64,000 nt of DNA from Methylomonas methanica (lineage in GTDB: Bacteria; Pseudomonadota; Gammaproteobacteria; Methylococcales; Methylomonadaceae). The notes below the pieces were generated by a model. The model saw only the letters and a list, made by a program, of their open reading frames with translations, had not been told where the DNA came from and did not search any database. Shown piece by piece: positions 34,713 through 42,972 of the stretch. How positions within the stretch are numbered: position 1 is the stretch's first letter; each line of letters starts with the position of its first letter. The position numbers were made by a program, and so were the translations under genes. The DNA lies in contig NZ_LUUG01000082.1 in assembly GCF_001644035.1 (NCBI RefSeq), positions 1 through 64,000 on the forward strand. The letters are read 5' to 3'.

Positions 34713-35299
34713 GGTTGAACGAGATCCGCTTCGTTGAAGAAAAAGGTTTTGCCGCTGCTGCAATTGATTAGAAAATTTAGTTGATCCAGCTTACTTTTCG
34801 CGGTCAGTTCGTCGGTTTCGATGCGTTGACATTCACCGCTGGCCAGTGCTTTTTGTGCGGCCAGCCTCCGGAATTTTTCGACATCCGGCAGACGGGTTTC
34901 AAAGGGTTTGACTTGCGCAGGTAGCTTTTCCGGATCGTAAGGTGGGATGGCGAATGCGGAAAACTGCATGGGGTTTTGCTTGATTAGAGTCTGCGTCATT
35001 TCGCTCTGAACTCTGGCATCTTGTTTATTTTTGGCGATGGCGTCGAGTTTGGCCTGTTGCTCGGTTTGTTCCTGCGCAGACTGCTGCTTTTTCAATTCGG
35101 CTTCTGCAGCTTGCTGTCTTTCCAGCGCATTTAAATCGACGCTGCTGCCGGTTTTAGTATTCATCTGCACCGCTTTGTGTTCCACCGTGCAGGGTGAAGA
35201 TTGATAATTAGTGTGACCGCTTGCATCAGTGCATTTAAAAACCCCGGCCCAACTGTCCACGGACAGGCACAGGGCAAAAACGAAGAACAGATTTTTCAT
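34709..35299 (-). CDS. DUF4124-domain secreted protein
   Basis: A 196-residue protein. The signal peptide ends in SWA. The DUF4124 module follows at once: GVFKCTDASGHTNYQSSPC, with its two conserved Cys. The middle is a Gln/Lys-rich coiled coil (about 55-95), and the C-terminal part carries two more Cys (GECQR, INCSSG). DUF4124 proteins are periplasmic and of unknown function. The ATG at 35299 has AGGA upstream and gives a normal signal; a longer frame from 35329 does not. Coupled to the SDR gene by ATGA. Confidence 0.75.
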   Translation of the reverse strand: MKNLFFVFALCLSVDSWAGVFKCTDASGHTNYQSSPCTVEHKAVQMNTKTGSSVDLNALERQQAAEAELKKQQSAQEQTEQQAKLDAIAKNKQDARVQSEMTQTLIKQNPMQFSAFAIPPYDPEKLPAQVKPFETRLPDVEKFRRLAAQKALASGECQRIETDELTAKSKLDQLNFLINCSSGKTFFFNEADLVQP

Positions 35300-35504
35300 T
35301 GGATTCCTGTAGATTAAACGCTGGGGCAAAACTATTACTCAGCTTGAGATCAGTGTAAATAAATTTTTTCTATTGCCCTGTGTCAGTTTCGCATCGTGCC
35401 AAAAAATCCGTGGTGTTTGCAGACTAGTCATTTCCGGGCATGATCTTGACAGCGAAGTGTATCAGTCTTTTCGGCAATATCCAGCCGCTTAAAACTCTGA
35501 TCAG

Positions 35505-35732
35505 TTGCGAGAATTAAAGGCGCACGGGGTCGAAACCGCAATCGACGATTTCGGCCATGACTAAAAGCCTCGGGTTAAAACCATAGCCGAAGGCGTCGAA
35601 CAGCCCGGGCAAGAACTGATTTTGCGGAAAATGGGCTGCACGTTTGGGCAGGGCTATCTGTATGCCAAGCCGATGTCCCATAACAAATTGCTGGAGTTTA
35701 TGAGACCCGCGGCTTTGGCTGAAACACTTTAA
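35505..35732 (+). pseudogene. Remnant of an EAL-domain (c-di-GMP phosphodiesterase) gene
   Basis: One frame reads LRELKAHGVETAIDDFGHD, a stop (35562-35564), then KTIAEGVEQPGQELILRKMGC and FGQGYLYAKPMSHNKLLEF, ending at 35732. These are two blocks of an EAL domain (the IDDFG metal-binding block and the IAEGVE...GYL block) that normally lie about 80 residues apart, so the middle has been deleted. No start or N-terminal part remains. The surrounding gap (35300-36021) holds no intact gene. Confidence 0.75.
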
Positions 35733-36021
35733 GCCATGTTTCTGTCCGCCAACGGTTGAGCTTTTGGCGGAATTGTTGAATCCAACGTGCTTAAGGACGC
35801 GCTGATTTTATGCCCTTCGACACATTCAGCATCCAAGGGCATAAAGACGACAAATACATTATTGATTCCACTTGGAATCGACTGTAAGGGTGCGGGAATG
35901 AGAGCAGCGCAGAAAGACAGTTGCTGACCACTTTTGCCCTGAAAGCATAAGCGGAGTCAATTTGTTAAGAGCTTCCTTAATGGCGGCGAATTGTTTTTGC
36001 TAGTCTGTTAATATAGTCCAA

Positions 36022-36052
36022 CCAAATTGGCGTGAAAATCACGCCAATTTGG
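36022..36052 (-). terminator. Strong hairpin after the lectin gene
   Basis: A perfect 14-bp stem (36022-36035 with 36039-36052, CCAAATTGGCGTGA type) with a three-base loop lies 28 bases after the minus-strand lectin gene. The T-tract on that strand is weak, but the stem is long and perfect. Confidence 0.65.
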
Positions 36053-36080
36053 CTATTTGGGTCAAAGAATCCGAAAACTG

Positions 36081-36923
36081 TTATGCCAAACGGCGACGGT
36101 TGAACCCAAACAAACCGGCGACAGAAGTGCCGAACAACCATATCGCAGCTGGAACAGGCACGGGGGTAGCCGAAGTGACAAAATGACCATCGTCGGCTAA
36201 ACCGTTCGCGGCAGTAAAGCCGTAATACAACTGATGACCAGCTGCCACTGCCGTACCCAGGTTGCTTAAATCGACTGACGTAGCGGTGACAGAAAAAGTG
36301 CCCAAATCTGTGTGGTAAATAGTGCCGGTCAGATCGCCCGTTTCATCCTGCAAACCCGATGGCGTGTAGGTAAAAGTAGCGCGCCATTGCCAGTTTGGGT
36401 CTCTGATTGAATCTCCCAAGCCTGTTTCGGTGTAGGCCAGTGGATTGACATCGCCATTTTGTAGAATCTGAATACTGGGAGATTCCGGTTCGCCGCCGAA
36501 ATTAAATGTATCGACAGCGAATGCCAGGCTGTTTGATAGTCCGGCGTAGCCCAAATCCGAACCGCCGCCGCCAACACCGGGCGCATCCGATAGCGTGAAA
36601 GTTAAACCGTCGCCACGAATCCCGGTGTTTGCCGGAATAAAGAAATGAAAGTCAAAGCTGAAGGCTTGGTTGAAGTCTAGCGTAGTCGCATCTGGAGCAA
36701 ATCCGGCGCCGGCGCTACCGCCGGTTCCCGGCAAGGTCAACTCCAAGTTACTGTAGGTAAAGCCGTTGCCGGGAGTTGCGTTAATTGCGGTTGCCGAGCC
36801 ATAAAGGCTCCATGTGCTGAAGTCTGTAAAGCCCGATGCCAAACTCACACCTTGGGCAGAGCTAGCGGTAGGTATGGCGGAAAGTGCCAATATAGCCGAA
36901 GGTAATAAAATTTTAAATTGCAT
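36081..36923 (-). CDS. L-type lectin-domain protein with VPLPA-CTERM sorting signal
   Basis: A 280-residue exported protein. The signal peptide ends in SSA. The body (25-245) looks like a bacterial legume-lectin-type beta sandwich, with GDGLTFTLSD and SLAFAVDTF, typical of the carbohydrate/metal-binding strands. The C-terminus is a PEP-CTERM-class tail of the VPLPA type: VPVPAAIWLFG, a hydrophobic segment and a final NRRR. Such proteins are processed by exosortases and attached to or released into extracellular polysaccharide. No exosortase gene lies in the window. Confidence 0.8.
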   Translation of the reverse strand: MQFKILLPSAILALSAIPTASSAQGVSLASGFTDFSTWSLYGSATAINATPGNGFTYSNLELTLPGTGGSAGAGFAPDATTLDFNQAFSFDFHFFIPANTGIRGDGLTFTLSDAPGVGGGGSDLGYAGLSNSLAFAVDTFNFGGEPESPSIQILQNGDVNPLAYTETGLGDSIRDPNWQWRATFTYTPSGLQDETGDLTGTIYHTDLGTFSVTATSVDLSNLGTAVAAGHQLYYGFTAANGLADDGHFVTSATPVPVPAAIWLFGTSVAGLFGFNRRRLA

Positions 36924-37426
36924 GGCGTTCTCCGAAGTTGCTGCGCTGTTGGTCTATCGTTTATTTTCAAGGGTTTGCGTAGTCTGTGCCAAACGGTTTT
37001 CGACTATTCATAAAACCACTAGCAAAATTGGCGCCACTCATAGATAAGTGATTAAAACTAATCGGTTTATTGAAGCGGTGTAGTGGAAGCAGCGTTGATT
37101 TTGGTTCACCAGTGTAAAAAAAGCCAACACTTTGGTCTGGATATTGCGGCGAATTGATTGATGGTAATGCCACTTCGTTCTAAGGTGCCAGTGAGCATCC
37201 TGGAAATACCCGCCAATGCTTAGGTGGTGCTTCCGAGCTGTTCAGCGGTGCCATTTTATCCGTTGGCGGTGCCCACGAGCCGTTCAGAGCTAACGACAAG
37301 CGGTTTTGCCGTGTCGCTAAGCTTCTCGGTGGCAGCCATCAGTGCTGCTTAAACACCACCATGTGACAGTCGTATTCATCAAGCCGGCAAGTTATACTGC
37401 CCGCCAATTTTTGACCTTAGAGCGCT
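36924..37426. other. Intergenic stretch between the lectin gene and thyA
   Basis: About 500 bases between divergent genes. Only short chance frames are seen, with no RNA gene or strong palindrome. It should hold the promoters of both neighbours, but I see no clear consensus elements. Confidence 0.4.
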
Positions 37427-38260
37427 ATGCAACCTTATCTGGACCTTCTCGCCGACATCATGACTAACGGCATCGACAAAAGCGACCGCACCGGGACCGG
37501 GACCCGCTCCTTGTTCGGTCGGCAGATACGCTACAACTTGGCCGAGGGCTTTCCGCTGTTGACCACCAAGAAGTTGCATTTCAAATCCATTGCTTACGAA
37601 TTGCTATGGTTTTTGCGCGGCGATACCAATATCAAGTATTTAAATGATCACGGCGTAACGATTTGGGACGAATGGGCCACGCCTGAGGGTGAACTGGGGC
37701 CGGTGTATGGTGCGCAGTGGCGCAACTGGTTGGGGCCGCACGGTGAGTGTTACGATCAGATACAAATTCTGCTGGACGGTTTAAAAAACAAACCGGATTC
37801 CCGTCGGCATATCGTCAGCGGTTGGAATGTCGCATTTTTGCCGGACGAAACCGTTGGTCCGCGCGAGAATGCCGCTGCCGGGCGAATGGCGCTGCCGCCC
37901 TGCCATGTGTTGTATCAATTTTACGTAGCGAACGGTAAGTTGTCCTGCATGATGACCCAGCGTAGTGCCGATTGCTTTTTGGGTGTACCCTACAATCAGG
38001 CCAGTGTGGGCTTGTTGACGCATATGCTGGCGCAGCAATGCAATTTGGACGTGGGGGAGCTGATCATGTCGTTCGGCGACGTGCATATTTATAGCAACCA
38101 TTTCGAGCAAGTCGAATTACAACTCAGCAGGCAACCCTTGGCGGCGCCGAAACTGCAATTCAAGCGCCGGCCGGAATCGCTATTTTCCTATGAGTTTGCC
38201 GACTTCGAATTGTTGGATTATCAAGCGCATCGGCATATCGCCGGTGCTGTTTCCGTTTAG
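37427..38260 (+). CDS. thyA: Thymidylate synthase
   Basis: A 277-residue cytoplasmic enzyme making dTMP from dUMP and methylene-tetrahydrofolate. The N-terminus ([19 protein letters not shown]), the catalytic Cys in [13 protein letters not shown], the QRSAD-x-FLG dUMP-binding block and [10 protein letters not shown] are all present. It is slightly longer than the 264-residue E. coli enzyme because of a short insert ([12 protein letters not shown]) before the catalytic Cys. A hairpin that can serve both strands follows. Confidence 0.95.
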   Translation: MQPYLDLLADIMTNGIDKSDRTGTGTRSLFGRQIRYNLAEGFPLLTTKKLHFKSIAYELLWFLRGDTNIKYLNDHGVTIWDEWATPEGELGPVYGAQWRNWLGPHGECYDQIQILLDGLKNKPDSRRHIVSGWNVAFLPDETVGPRENAAAGRMALPPCHVLYQFYVANGKLSCMMTQRSADCFLGVPYNQASVGLLTHMLAQQCNLDVGELIMSFGDVHIYSNHFEQVELQLSRQPLAAPKLQFKRRPESLFSYEFADFELLDYQAHRHIAGAVSV

Positions 38261-38266
38261 GGAAGT

Positions 38267-38298
38267 AGGTAGAGACGCTGAAATTGACGTCTCTACCT
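38267..38298. terminator. Bidirectional hairpin between thyA and the SmbP-like gene
   Basis: A perfect 11-bp stem (AGGTAGAGACG at 38267-38277 with CGTCTCTACCT at 38288-38298) lies between two convergent genes, with short AT-rich flanks. It likely terminates both, or belongs to a dispersed palindrome family. Confidence 0.65.
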
Positions 38299-38316
38299 AT
38301 TTGATCGCTAATGGAT

Positions 38317-38652
38317 CTATTTATTACCGGCCTTGATATGGCCGACGGCTTCTTCTGCCGCTTTAGTAGCTACGTCGGCATGGCCCATTTTGCCGTGCTC
38401 AATCGCGCTTTCCAATGATTTTACACCGGCATCGATATGCGTTTTAGATTCGCCCTTGGCGACTTCGGCGCCTTTTTTGGCATGGGTTAAGGCAGCTTCG
38501 GCATGTTCCACCAAAATCGGGCTATGGCCGGCTTTGCCGTGAGTGACCGCCTGGTTCGCGTGCTCCAGCGCGGCGGCGGCGTGTTCTTCGGCGAATACGC
38601 CAGCGCTGGCAAACAGTAGTGCACTAATGGTAATGGTTGTAAATGTTTTCAT
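38317..38652 (-). CDS. SmbP-like small metal-binding protein
   Basis: A 111-residue protein. The signal peptide ends in VFA. The mature protein is made of Ala/His/Lys heptads (HANQAVTHGKAGH, HAEAALTHAKKGAE, ESAIEHGKMGHAD), with His recurring at regular intervals along helices. This matches SmbP, the periplasmic copper-binding four-helix protein first found in Nitrosomonas. It should buffer copper or other divalent metals. The ATG at 38652 is preceded by GGGGGA. Confidence 0.8.
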   Translation of the reverse strand: MKTFTTITISALLFASAGVFAEEHAAAALEHANQAVTHGKAGHSPILVEHAEAALTHAKKGAEVAKGESKTHIDAGVKSLESAIEHGKMGHADVATKAAEEAVGHIKAGNK

Positions 38653-38855
38653 AATTCCCCCGGATTGAATTGTTGTGATTTTCCGCACCCTTTCTGAGTG
38701 CTAGCTAGTGACCTGATGCGCGGGAGTTTGGTTCCAAATTAAATAAATTACTCGTTACCGTATCGCTCTTTAGTGGGCGAATAACGACGCTACCAATATT
38801 TACCTTGCAAGCCGGGACAATCCTGGAAAGCTTGGCTTTGAATCGATTTTTGAGC

Positions 38856-39491
38856 ATGAATAACGAAAAACGCCTGCTGATATTTCAGCGCTTGGCCGAG
38901 GCCACGCCGAATCCGACCACCGAACTGAATTTCACCACACCGTTCGAATTGTTGGTGGCCGTAGTACTGTCGGCGCAAGCGACCGACAAGGGCGTCAATA
39001 AGGCGACGGCCAAGTTGTTTCCGGTGGCGAATACGCCGCAGGCGATCCTGGCCTTGGGTGAAGACGGTTTGAAGGAGCATATCAAAACTATCGGCTTATT
39101 CAACAGCAAGGCAGCAAATGTCATAAAACTTTGCCAGACTCTGCTGGAACAGCATGGCGGAGAAGTGCCGCGCGAGCGGGAGGCGCTGGAGGCGCTGGCT
39201 GGTGTGGGCCGTAAAACGGCCAATGTGATTTTAAACACTGCATTTGGCGAGCCGACCATCGCCGTGGATACGCATATTTTCCGGGTTGCCAACCGCATCG
39301 GTCTGGCGCCGGGCAAAAATGTACTGGAAGTAGAGCGGAAGCTGGATAAAACCGTGCCCAAGCAATACAAGAAAGATGCACACCATCTGTTGATTCTGCA
39401 CGGCCGCTATATTTGCGTTGCCAGAAAGCCGCGTTGCGCTGCTTGCTGCATCGCCGATGTCTGCGAATTTAAGGCAAAGAATTTAGACTGA
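38856..39491 (+). CDS. nth: Endonuclease III
   Basis: A 211-residue DNA glycosylase/AP lyase that removes oxidised pyrimidines. The helix-hairpin-helix with catalytic Lys is LAGVGRKTANVIL, and the catalytic Asp is in AVDTHIFRVANRI. The C-terminal [4Fe-4S] ligands follow the C-x6-C-x2-C-x5-C pattern (CVARKPRCAACCIADVC). The ATG at 38856 matches the family start; 17 more codons are open upstream without support. Its stop lies 107 bases before the RiPP precursor gene. Confidence 0.93.
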   Translation: MNNEKRLLIFQRLAEATPNPTTELNFTTPFELLVAVVLSAQATDKGVNKATAKLFPVANTPQAILALGEDGLKEHIKTIGLFNSKAANVIKLCQTLLEQHGGEVPREREALEALAGVGRKTANVILNTAFGEPTIAVDTHIFRVANRIGLAPGKNVLEVERKLDKTVPKQYKKDAHHLLILHGRYICVARKPRCAACCIADVCEFKAKNLD

Positions 39492-39598
39492 ATATGCAAT
39501 AATCAGAGTAGAGCCATAAAGATTACGCGTCAGTCGTAAGCCCCGGCAGTTGTATGCTGGAGCAGCATAATTAAAAAATCACACGAGAGGATAAACGC

Positions 39599-40171
39599 AT
39601 GAAAAAATTTAATAAATCTCCGCTGGCCGCCGCGATGGGCGGTGCGCTTTTGTCCGGTATGGCTGTCAACGTGCAGGCCGATACCAACCCCTTCGCCGTT
39701 TCCGAGTTGTCCAGCGGCTATATGCAAGTTGCCGACAATCATTCCAACGGCAAAATTAGCCAAGGCGCTTGCGGTTCCAACGCGATGGACGGCAACGGTG
39801 TTAAAAAGGGCGAAGCTAAAAAAGCCGAAGCGAAGAAAACCGAAGGCTCATGCGGCGAAGGCATGTGCGGCGGCATGATGAGCGGCGGCAAAATGAAAAA
39901 AGGCATGGAAAGCTCTTGCGGCGCGATGATGAAGGGTAAAGAAGGCGCTTGCGGTATGGGTATGATGACTGGTGGCGGCATGATGAGTATGGGCAGCATG
40001 GGCGGTATGGATCACAGTGCCGACAAGTCTAAAAAAGCCGAAGAAGGCAGCTGCGGCGCCATGATGGGTGGCGACAAAAAATCCGGCGAACATAGCTGCG
40101 GTGCCATGATGAAAGGCGAAGAAGGCAGTTGCGGAAGCAAAATGGATGCCGACAAAGCGGCCAGCCATTAA
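39599..40171 (+). CDS. hvfA: HvfA-type RiPP metallophore precursor with eight xCG motifs
   Basis: A 190-residue exported precursor. The signal peptide (1-27) ends in VQA. The family's conserved NPFAVSELSSGYM (30-42) follows. The rest carries eight Cys, each followed by Gly: C58, C85, C90, C107, C118, C152, C167 and C178. Five sit in exact EGxCG motifs (C85, C90, C118, C152, C178); the others read QGACG, ESSCG and EHSCG. EGxCG Cys are the residues that HvfB/HvfC-type enzymes convert to oxazolone/thioamide pairs that bind copper. The region between motifs is rich in Met (GMM repeats), adding possible Cu(I) ligands. A GAGAGGA Shine-Dalgarno precedes the ATG. First gene of a four-gene unit. Confidence 0.85.
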   Translation: MKKFNKSPLAAAMGGALLSGMAVNVQADTNPFAVSELSSGYMQVADNHSNGKISQGACGSNAMDGNGVKKGEAKKAEAKKTEGSCGEGMCGGMMSGGKMKKGMESSCGAMMKGKEGACGMGMMTGGGMMSMGSMGGMDHSADKSKKAEEGSCGAMMGGDKKSGEHSCGAMMKGEEGSCGSKMDADKAASH

Positions 40172-40200
40172 TTTCGACTCATCGCCAATAGACCGACACT

Positions 40201-40782
40201 ATGGATTTTAATGATTTACAGCAGCTGGTTATCGATTACGGCTATCTAGCCTTGTTTATCGGTACGTATCTGGAAGGCGAAACCATTCTGGTCATCGCCG
40301 GCTTTTTGGCGCATGGCGGCTATTTGCAGCTGGAATGGGTGATGCTGACGGCGTTTTTAGGTACTTTTGCCGGCGACCAGACCTTTTTCTATCTGGGCCG
40401 TTGGAAGGGTATCGCTTTTCTGGAGAAACGTCCGCTTTGGCACAGCAAAACCGACAAGGTTTTCGATTTGCTCCACAAGCATCAGATACCGGTGATATTG
40501 GGATTTCGCTTTCTCTACGGCGTACGTAACGTAACGCCGTTCGTGATCGGTGCCAGTAAGATTCATCCCTTGAAGTTTTTCTTGCTGAACTTCCTCGGCG
40601 CCGGCATTTGGGCGATAGCGGTCGGTTATCTGGGCTACACCTTCGGCGAATTTGCCGAGTCCATCATGGGCCAGGTCAAAAAATACGAAATGTATATCCT
40701 GGGCGTACTGGTGGCCATTGGCGTAGCCTTGTTTTGGCGGTCTACGCACAAACCGGAAACCCCAGAAGCGCCGGAAGAGTAA
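40201..40782 (+). CDS. DedA-family membrane protein inside the RiPP operon
   Basis: A 193-residue inner-membrane protein of the DedA (SNARE-associated) family. The conserved acidic motif is LEGETILVIAGFLA, and the Arg motif GFRFLYGVRNVTPFVIG corresponds to the family's FxRxxPxxR region. About four to five membrane segments are seen. DedA proteins include undecaprenyl-phosphate and other phospholipid flippases and depend on the proton motive force. It sits 29 bases after the precursor gene and 3 bases before hvfB, so it is co-transcribed. Its role there could be envelope protection or export support; neither is shown. Confidence 0.82.
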   Translation: MDFNDLQQLVIDYGYLALFIGTYLEGETILVIAGFLAHGGYLQLEWVMLTAFLGTFAGDQTFFYLGRWKGIAFLEKRPLWHSKTDKVFDLLHKHQIPVILGFRFLYGVRNVTPFVIGASKIHPLKFFLLNFLGAGIWAIAVGYLGYTFGEFAESIMGQVKKYEMYILGVLVAIGVALFWRSTHKPETPEAPEE

Positions 40783-40785
40783 GTC

Positions 40786-41637
40786 ATGGACAGCGTTCGC
40801 AATCTCGTTCACGGTGCCGGCTTAGGCTTGCGGCGTTCGTTTTTGAGCGAGATTGTCGAGTCGCCACTGAGCAATGTCGGTTTCTACGAAGTGGCGCCGG
40901 AAAACTGGATGACCATAGGCGGCAAGTTCGGCAAACAGTTTCGGGCCATGACCGAACGCTTTAATTTTGTCTGTCATGGCTTGTCTCTGTCCATAGGCAG
41001 CAGCGACCCGCTAGACGAGCAATTCGTGCGCGACTTGAAAACGTTCATGCGCGAACACGGTATCAAGTTTTATAGCGAACACCTCAGCTATTGCAGTCAC
41101 GGCGGGCATTTGTATGACTTGATGCCGATACCGTTTACGGAAGATGCCGTCGAGCATGTTGCCGCGCGCATCCGCAGGGTTCAGGACATTCTGGAACAGC
41201 GGATGGCTATCGAAAATATTTCCTATTACGCCGCACCGGGTCAGGAAATGGCCGAAATCGATTTTTTCAACGCGGTAGTCACTGAAGCCGACTGCGATGT
41301 GCTGATCGACATCAACAATATCTACGTCAACAGCGTCAATCACGGCTACGATGCCGAGAGCTTTCTGCGGGCCATGCCTGCCGAGCGTATCGCTTACGCG
41401 CACATCGCCGGTCATTATGTGGAAGCAGAGGATTTTCTGGTCGATACCCACGGCGCGCCGGTGGTCGATCCGGTCTGGACTTTGTTGGGCAAGGCTTACG
41501 AGCTTTTCGGCGTGTTTCCTACCCTGCTGGAGCGGGACTTCAACATTCCCTCGTTGCTTGAATTAAGCAAAGAAGTAGACACCATCCAAACCATTCAGCA
41601 GCATTATGCGGCTGAGCGGCAAAAACAGGTGGCCTGA
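40786..41637 (+). CDS. hvfB: DUF692 / MNIO-family modification enzyme HvfB
   Basis: A 283-residue TIM-barrel enzyme of the multinuclear non-haem iron oxidase family. Putative metal ligands are visible in order: CHGLSLSIG, SEHLSY, IENIS, IDINNIYVN, HIAGH, DTHG and LLERD. In characterised relatives these hold two or three irons and oxidise precursor Cys residues to oxazolone/thioamide or related heterocycles. The product should modify the EGxCG motifs of the precursor two genes upstream. Its TGA overlaps the ATG of hvfC by one base. Confidence 0.88.
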   Translation: MDSVRNLVHGAGLGLRRSFLSEIVESPLSNVGFYEVAPENWMTIGGKFGKQFRAMTERFNFVCHGLSLSIGSSDPLDEQFVRDLKTFMREHGIKFYSEHLSYCSHGGHLYDLMPIPFTEDAVEHVAARIRRVQDILEQRMAIENISYYAAPGQEMAEIDFFNAVVTEADCDVLIDINNIYVNSVNHGYDAESFLRAMPAERIAYAHIAGHYVEAEDFLVDTHGAPVVDPVWTLLGKAYELFGVFPTLLERDFNIPSLLELSKEVDTIQTIQQHYAAERQKQVA

Positions 41638-42395
41638 TGGCTACCGATTTTCAGGCTACCCAAGGCCAATTTGCCGCTCATATTCGCGATCCGGAAAATA
41701 ATCCGCCGCCGGGAGATGTCGAGCCACGGCGCATGGCGATGTATCGGGAGTTGTTTTTCAACAATATCGACAGTTTTATTGCCAGTAATTTTCCGGTATT
41801 GCGAGCCATTCTGAATGATGAGCAATGGCTGGAAATCACCCAGGATTTTTTTACCCGGCATAGCTGCGAAACGCCCTATTTCTCGGAAATTGCTGAAGAG
41901 TTTTTAGCCTATCTGCAAAACGAACGTCGCAATCCAAACGATTATCCGTTTCTGCTGGAATTGGCGCATTACGAGTGGGTGGAAATGGCCTTGTCGATTG
42001 CCAAGGACACGCCGGTGATGGGTGACAGCAATTTTCTGGAGAACTTGTTGCCGCGCAGCATGGCGTTATCGCCCTTGGCCTGGCCGCTGCTGTACCGCTA
42101 TCCGGTGCAGGCAATAGGCCCTGGCTTTTTACCGCTAGAGCCGCCGGAGCAACCCACTTGTTTGATCGTTTACCGCGACAATCTCGACAGCGTACATTTC
42201 CTCAAAACCACCGGATTGACCATACGCTTGCTGCAAATTTTGCAGGATAGGGGGCCGATGACCGGTGAGCACTGTTTACAAACGGTTGCCACGGAATTCC
42301 CGCACCTCGATAGCCAAGCCTTAATGGTAAACGGCCCGCCGATGCTGCGGGAACTAGCCGAGAAAGGTATTCTTATTCCAGCTGTTGACGCCTAA
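41637..42395 (+). CDS. hvfC: DUF2063 partner protein HvfC
   Basis: A 252-residue protein. The N-terminal helical DUF2063 domain (FAAHIRDPENN, MAMYRELFFNNIDSFIASNFP, FLLELAHYEWVEMAL) is followed by a C-terminal domain (about 155-252) that probably serves as the precursor-binding module. In known systems this protein binds the RiPP precursor leader and presents it to the MNIO enzyme. It is translationally coupled to hvfB. Its 3' end overlaps the convergent ASCH gene by 23 bases. Confidence 0.85.
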   Translation: MATDFQATQGQFAAHIRDPENNPPPGDVEPRRMAMYRELFFNNIDSFIASNFPVLRAILNDEQWLEITQDFFTRHSCETPYFSEIAEEFLAYLQNERRNPNDYPFLLELAHYEWVEMALSIAKDTPVMGDSNFLENLLPRSMALSPLAWPLLYRYPVQAIGPGFLPLEPPEQPTCLIVYRDNLDSVHFLKTTGLTIRLLQILQDRGPMTGEHCLQTVATEFPHLDSQALMVNGPPMLRELAEKGILIPAVDA

Positions 42396-42708
42396 AGCTG
42401 TGTACCCAGACCAGTCCGTCCTCGTTCCACTCCATGCCGCTGTGCATTTTCAGTATTAAATCCTTATATATTGCCAAGTTCGGATAACCTTCCGCCCTGG
42501 CATCCGCATCGCTCATTTCCCCTATTCTCTGCCGCTCCACGCTAGTTACTTCAAATACTACGTCTTCCAACACAAAGGTTTCGCCGGGGTACGCATATAG
42601 ACCGTCGCGGCGTTGCTGGGTTTTTTCGCCGGCCAACGTTGCCGCCACCAATTTCGGGTGACGAACCAATCGGTCGATGCTGCAAGATTTTTCTGGGTAT
42701 TGAGTCAT
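42373..42708 (-). CDS. ASCH-domain protein
   Basis: A 111-residue protein. The segment LVAATLAGEKTQQRRDG followed by YPGETFVLEDVVFEVTSVERQRIGEMSD-type strands matches an ASCH (PUA-like) beta-barrel, found in RNA-binding proteins and some amidohydrolases of modified nucleosides. The ATG at 42708 follows an AAGGA about 10 bases upstream. It is convergent with hvfC, overlapping it by 23 bases. Substrate unknown. Confidence 0.72.
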   Translation of the reverse strand: MTQYPEKSCSIDRLVRHPKLVAATLAGEKTQQRRDGLYAYPGETFVLEDVVFEVTSVERQRIGEMSDADARAEGYPNLAIYKDLILKMHSGMEWNEDGLVWVHSFRRQQLE

Positions 42709-42972
42709 GAAAGCAAATGTCCTTGTAATACTGGATAAAACAGTTCGGCACTTTAAAAGCCTTAAACACGTATTGCAAGCGACATCCGTTAGCAAGTTCG
42801 CAAATTAAATATGAGTTGTGGGACTAATCCTACAGTTTAACGGAGGCTTTGTAGATAAACCGACTTTTCCTGCCTATACTTTTTTTTCAAGTTGAATTCA
42901 AGGCCACTGAACCGAAATGACCGGCGGTAATTGTGCTGCGAAATCATAAAGACCAAGGGAGATTACGCCAAC

